Shown here in pieces: positions 6,682-6,992 of a stretch of DNA of 6,992 bases. The notes below the pieces were generated by a model that did not search any database, was not told the DNA's origin, and was given only the letters and a program-made list of their open reading frames with translations. The DNA lies in NCBI GenBank assembly GCA_023423215.1, contig JAFAFZ010000223.1, forward strand, positions 1 through 6,992. The letters run 5' to 3'. The translations under genes were made by a program, and so were the position numbers. This DNA is from Actinomycetes bacterium (GTDB lineage Bacteria; Actinomycetota; Acidimicrobiia; Acidimicrobiales; Microtrichaceae). Each line of letters opens with the position of its first letter. Positions within the stretch are counted from its first letter, which is position 1.

Positions 6682-6750
6682 GCGGTCGCCTCGTCCCGGC
6701 GCCCGGCCGGTCCCCGTGGTGGGTTCGCGCGGGACCCGCCGCCAAACCTC

Positions 6751-6770
6751 CGGGGCAAGGGTTTGCCCCG
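6751..6770 (+). terminator. Hairpin after the SnoaL-like gene, probable terminator
   Basis: CGGGGCAA (6751-6758) and TTGCCCCG (6763-6770) form an 8-bp perfect stem with a 4-base loop, about 70 bases past the stop codon. There is no U-tract. An alternative stem, CAAACC (6743-6748) with GGTTTG (6760-6765), shares bases with it, so only one can form at a time. Its position also allows a role in the leader of the following lipoprotein gene if transcription starts early. Confidence 0.5.
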
Positions 6771-6801
6771 CTGTTCGCGGAGCTGCAACACTCCGGAAAT
6801 C

Positions 6802-6821
6802 TTGGATCATATATGTTCGAT
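6802..6821. promoter_or_regulatory. Third operator-like site, upstream of the lipoprotein gene
   Basis: The core ATCATATATG matches the perfect palindrome at 2673-2692 exactly, and 13 of the 20 aligned positions agree. The right half is less well kept (TTCGAT in place of ATGCGA). The centre lies about 73 bases before ATG 6885, similar to the 76 bases between the second site and the dihydroorotase-like gene. An outer GATC (6805-6808) and GATC (6819-6822) add some symmetry. It probably joins the lipoprotein gene to the same regulon. Confidence 0.55.
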
Positions 6822-6884
6822 CAGGCATTCGGCCGTTGGCATCCGGCGTGGCGGCGAACGTTTGGACCCCCCAAGGAGCACAGC

Positions 6885-6992
6885 ATGAGCATCGTCCCCA
6901 CCGATCTGCCGATCGGTGCACCGCAGAGCCGTCGCCGGTTCCTGCAGATCACCGGCTTCACGGCCGCGGGCGCGATGGTCGTCGCGGCGTGC
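6885..6992 (+). CDS. Tat-exported lipoprotein, N-terminus only; possibly a transporter solute-binding protein
   Basis: Only the first 36 codons lie in the window; the gene runs off its right edge. AAGGAG (6873-6878) lies 6 bases before ATG 6885, a strong ribosome site. The peptide begins with about 15 polar residues and then has SRRRFLQ (15-21), a twin-arginine motif. A hydrophobic stretch follows (ITGFTAAGAMVVAA), and the last visible residue is Cys36 in VVAAC, a plausible lipobox. It would be folded in the cytoplasm, exported by Tat and lipid-anchored at the outer face of the membrane. In actinobacterial catabolic clusters such proteins are often ABC-transporter substrate-binding proteins, but nothing of the mature protein is visible, and a Tat-exported redox enzyme is also possible. 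Confidence 0.8.
   Translation, partial: MSIVPTDLPIGAPQSRRRFLQITGFTAAGAMVVAAC

Overview
The window is GC-rich (roughly 70%) with dense coding, GTG starts, four-base ATGA/GTGA gene overlaps and a Tat-dependent lipoprotein. This suggests a high-GC actinobacterium; genus cannot be told from the sequence. No rRNA, tRNA, CRISPR array, transposase or integrase was seen. The content looks like an accessory catabolic gene cluster for a small organic compound, probably one that is aromatic or nitrogen-containing.

Layout. Bases 1-179 hold no gene I can support, only a strong hairpin (121-155) that probably ends the first operon. From 2646 down to 180 (minus strand) lie three translationally coupled genes: a single-module VOC (glyoxalase/dioxygenase-fold) protein, a two-module VOC protein resembling type I extradiol ring-cleavage dioxygenases, and an alpha/beta hydrolase of the kind that often follows extradiol dioxygenases. 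Divergent from them, 2723-4162 (plus) encodes an ATZ/TRZ-type amidohydrolase. Converging on it from the right is a second minus-strand pair (6088 to 4258): a cyclic-amidohydrolase (dihydroorotase-like) protein with altered metal ligands, then an SDR oxidoreductase. Divergent from that pair, a SnoaL/NTF2-like protein runs to 6681. The last 108 bases are the start of a Tat lipoprotein that leaves the window, plausibly the solute-binding protein of an uptake system.

Regulation. An AT-rich palindrome stands out against the GC-rich background. A perfect 20-bp copy lies midway between the two divergent operons at 2673-2692. Recognisable variants lie in the second divergent gap (6155-6174) and upstream of the lipoprotein gene (6802-6821). 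Every transcription unit in the window therefore begins next to one of these sites, which suggests one regulon under one dimeric repressor. No regulator gene is in the window.

Working hypothesis (inference): a substrate is imported, processed by hydrolytic ring opening or deamination (two amidohydrolase-fold proteins), by oxidation/reduction (SDR) and by ring cleavage (extradiol-like enzyme), and the cleavage product is hydrolysed by the alpha/beta hydrolase. The order of steps and the substrate cannot be read from the sequence.
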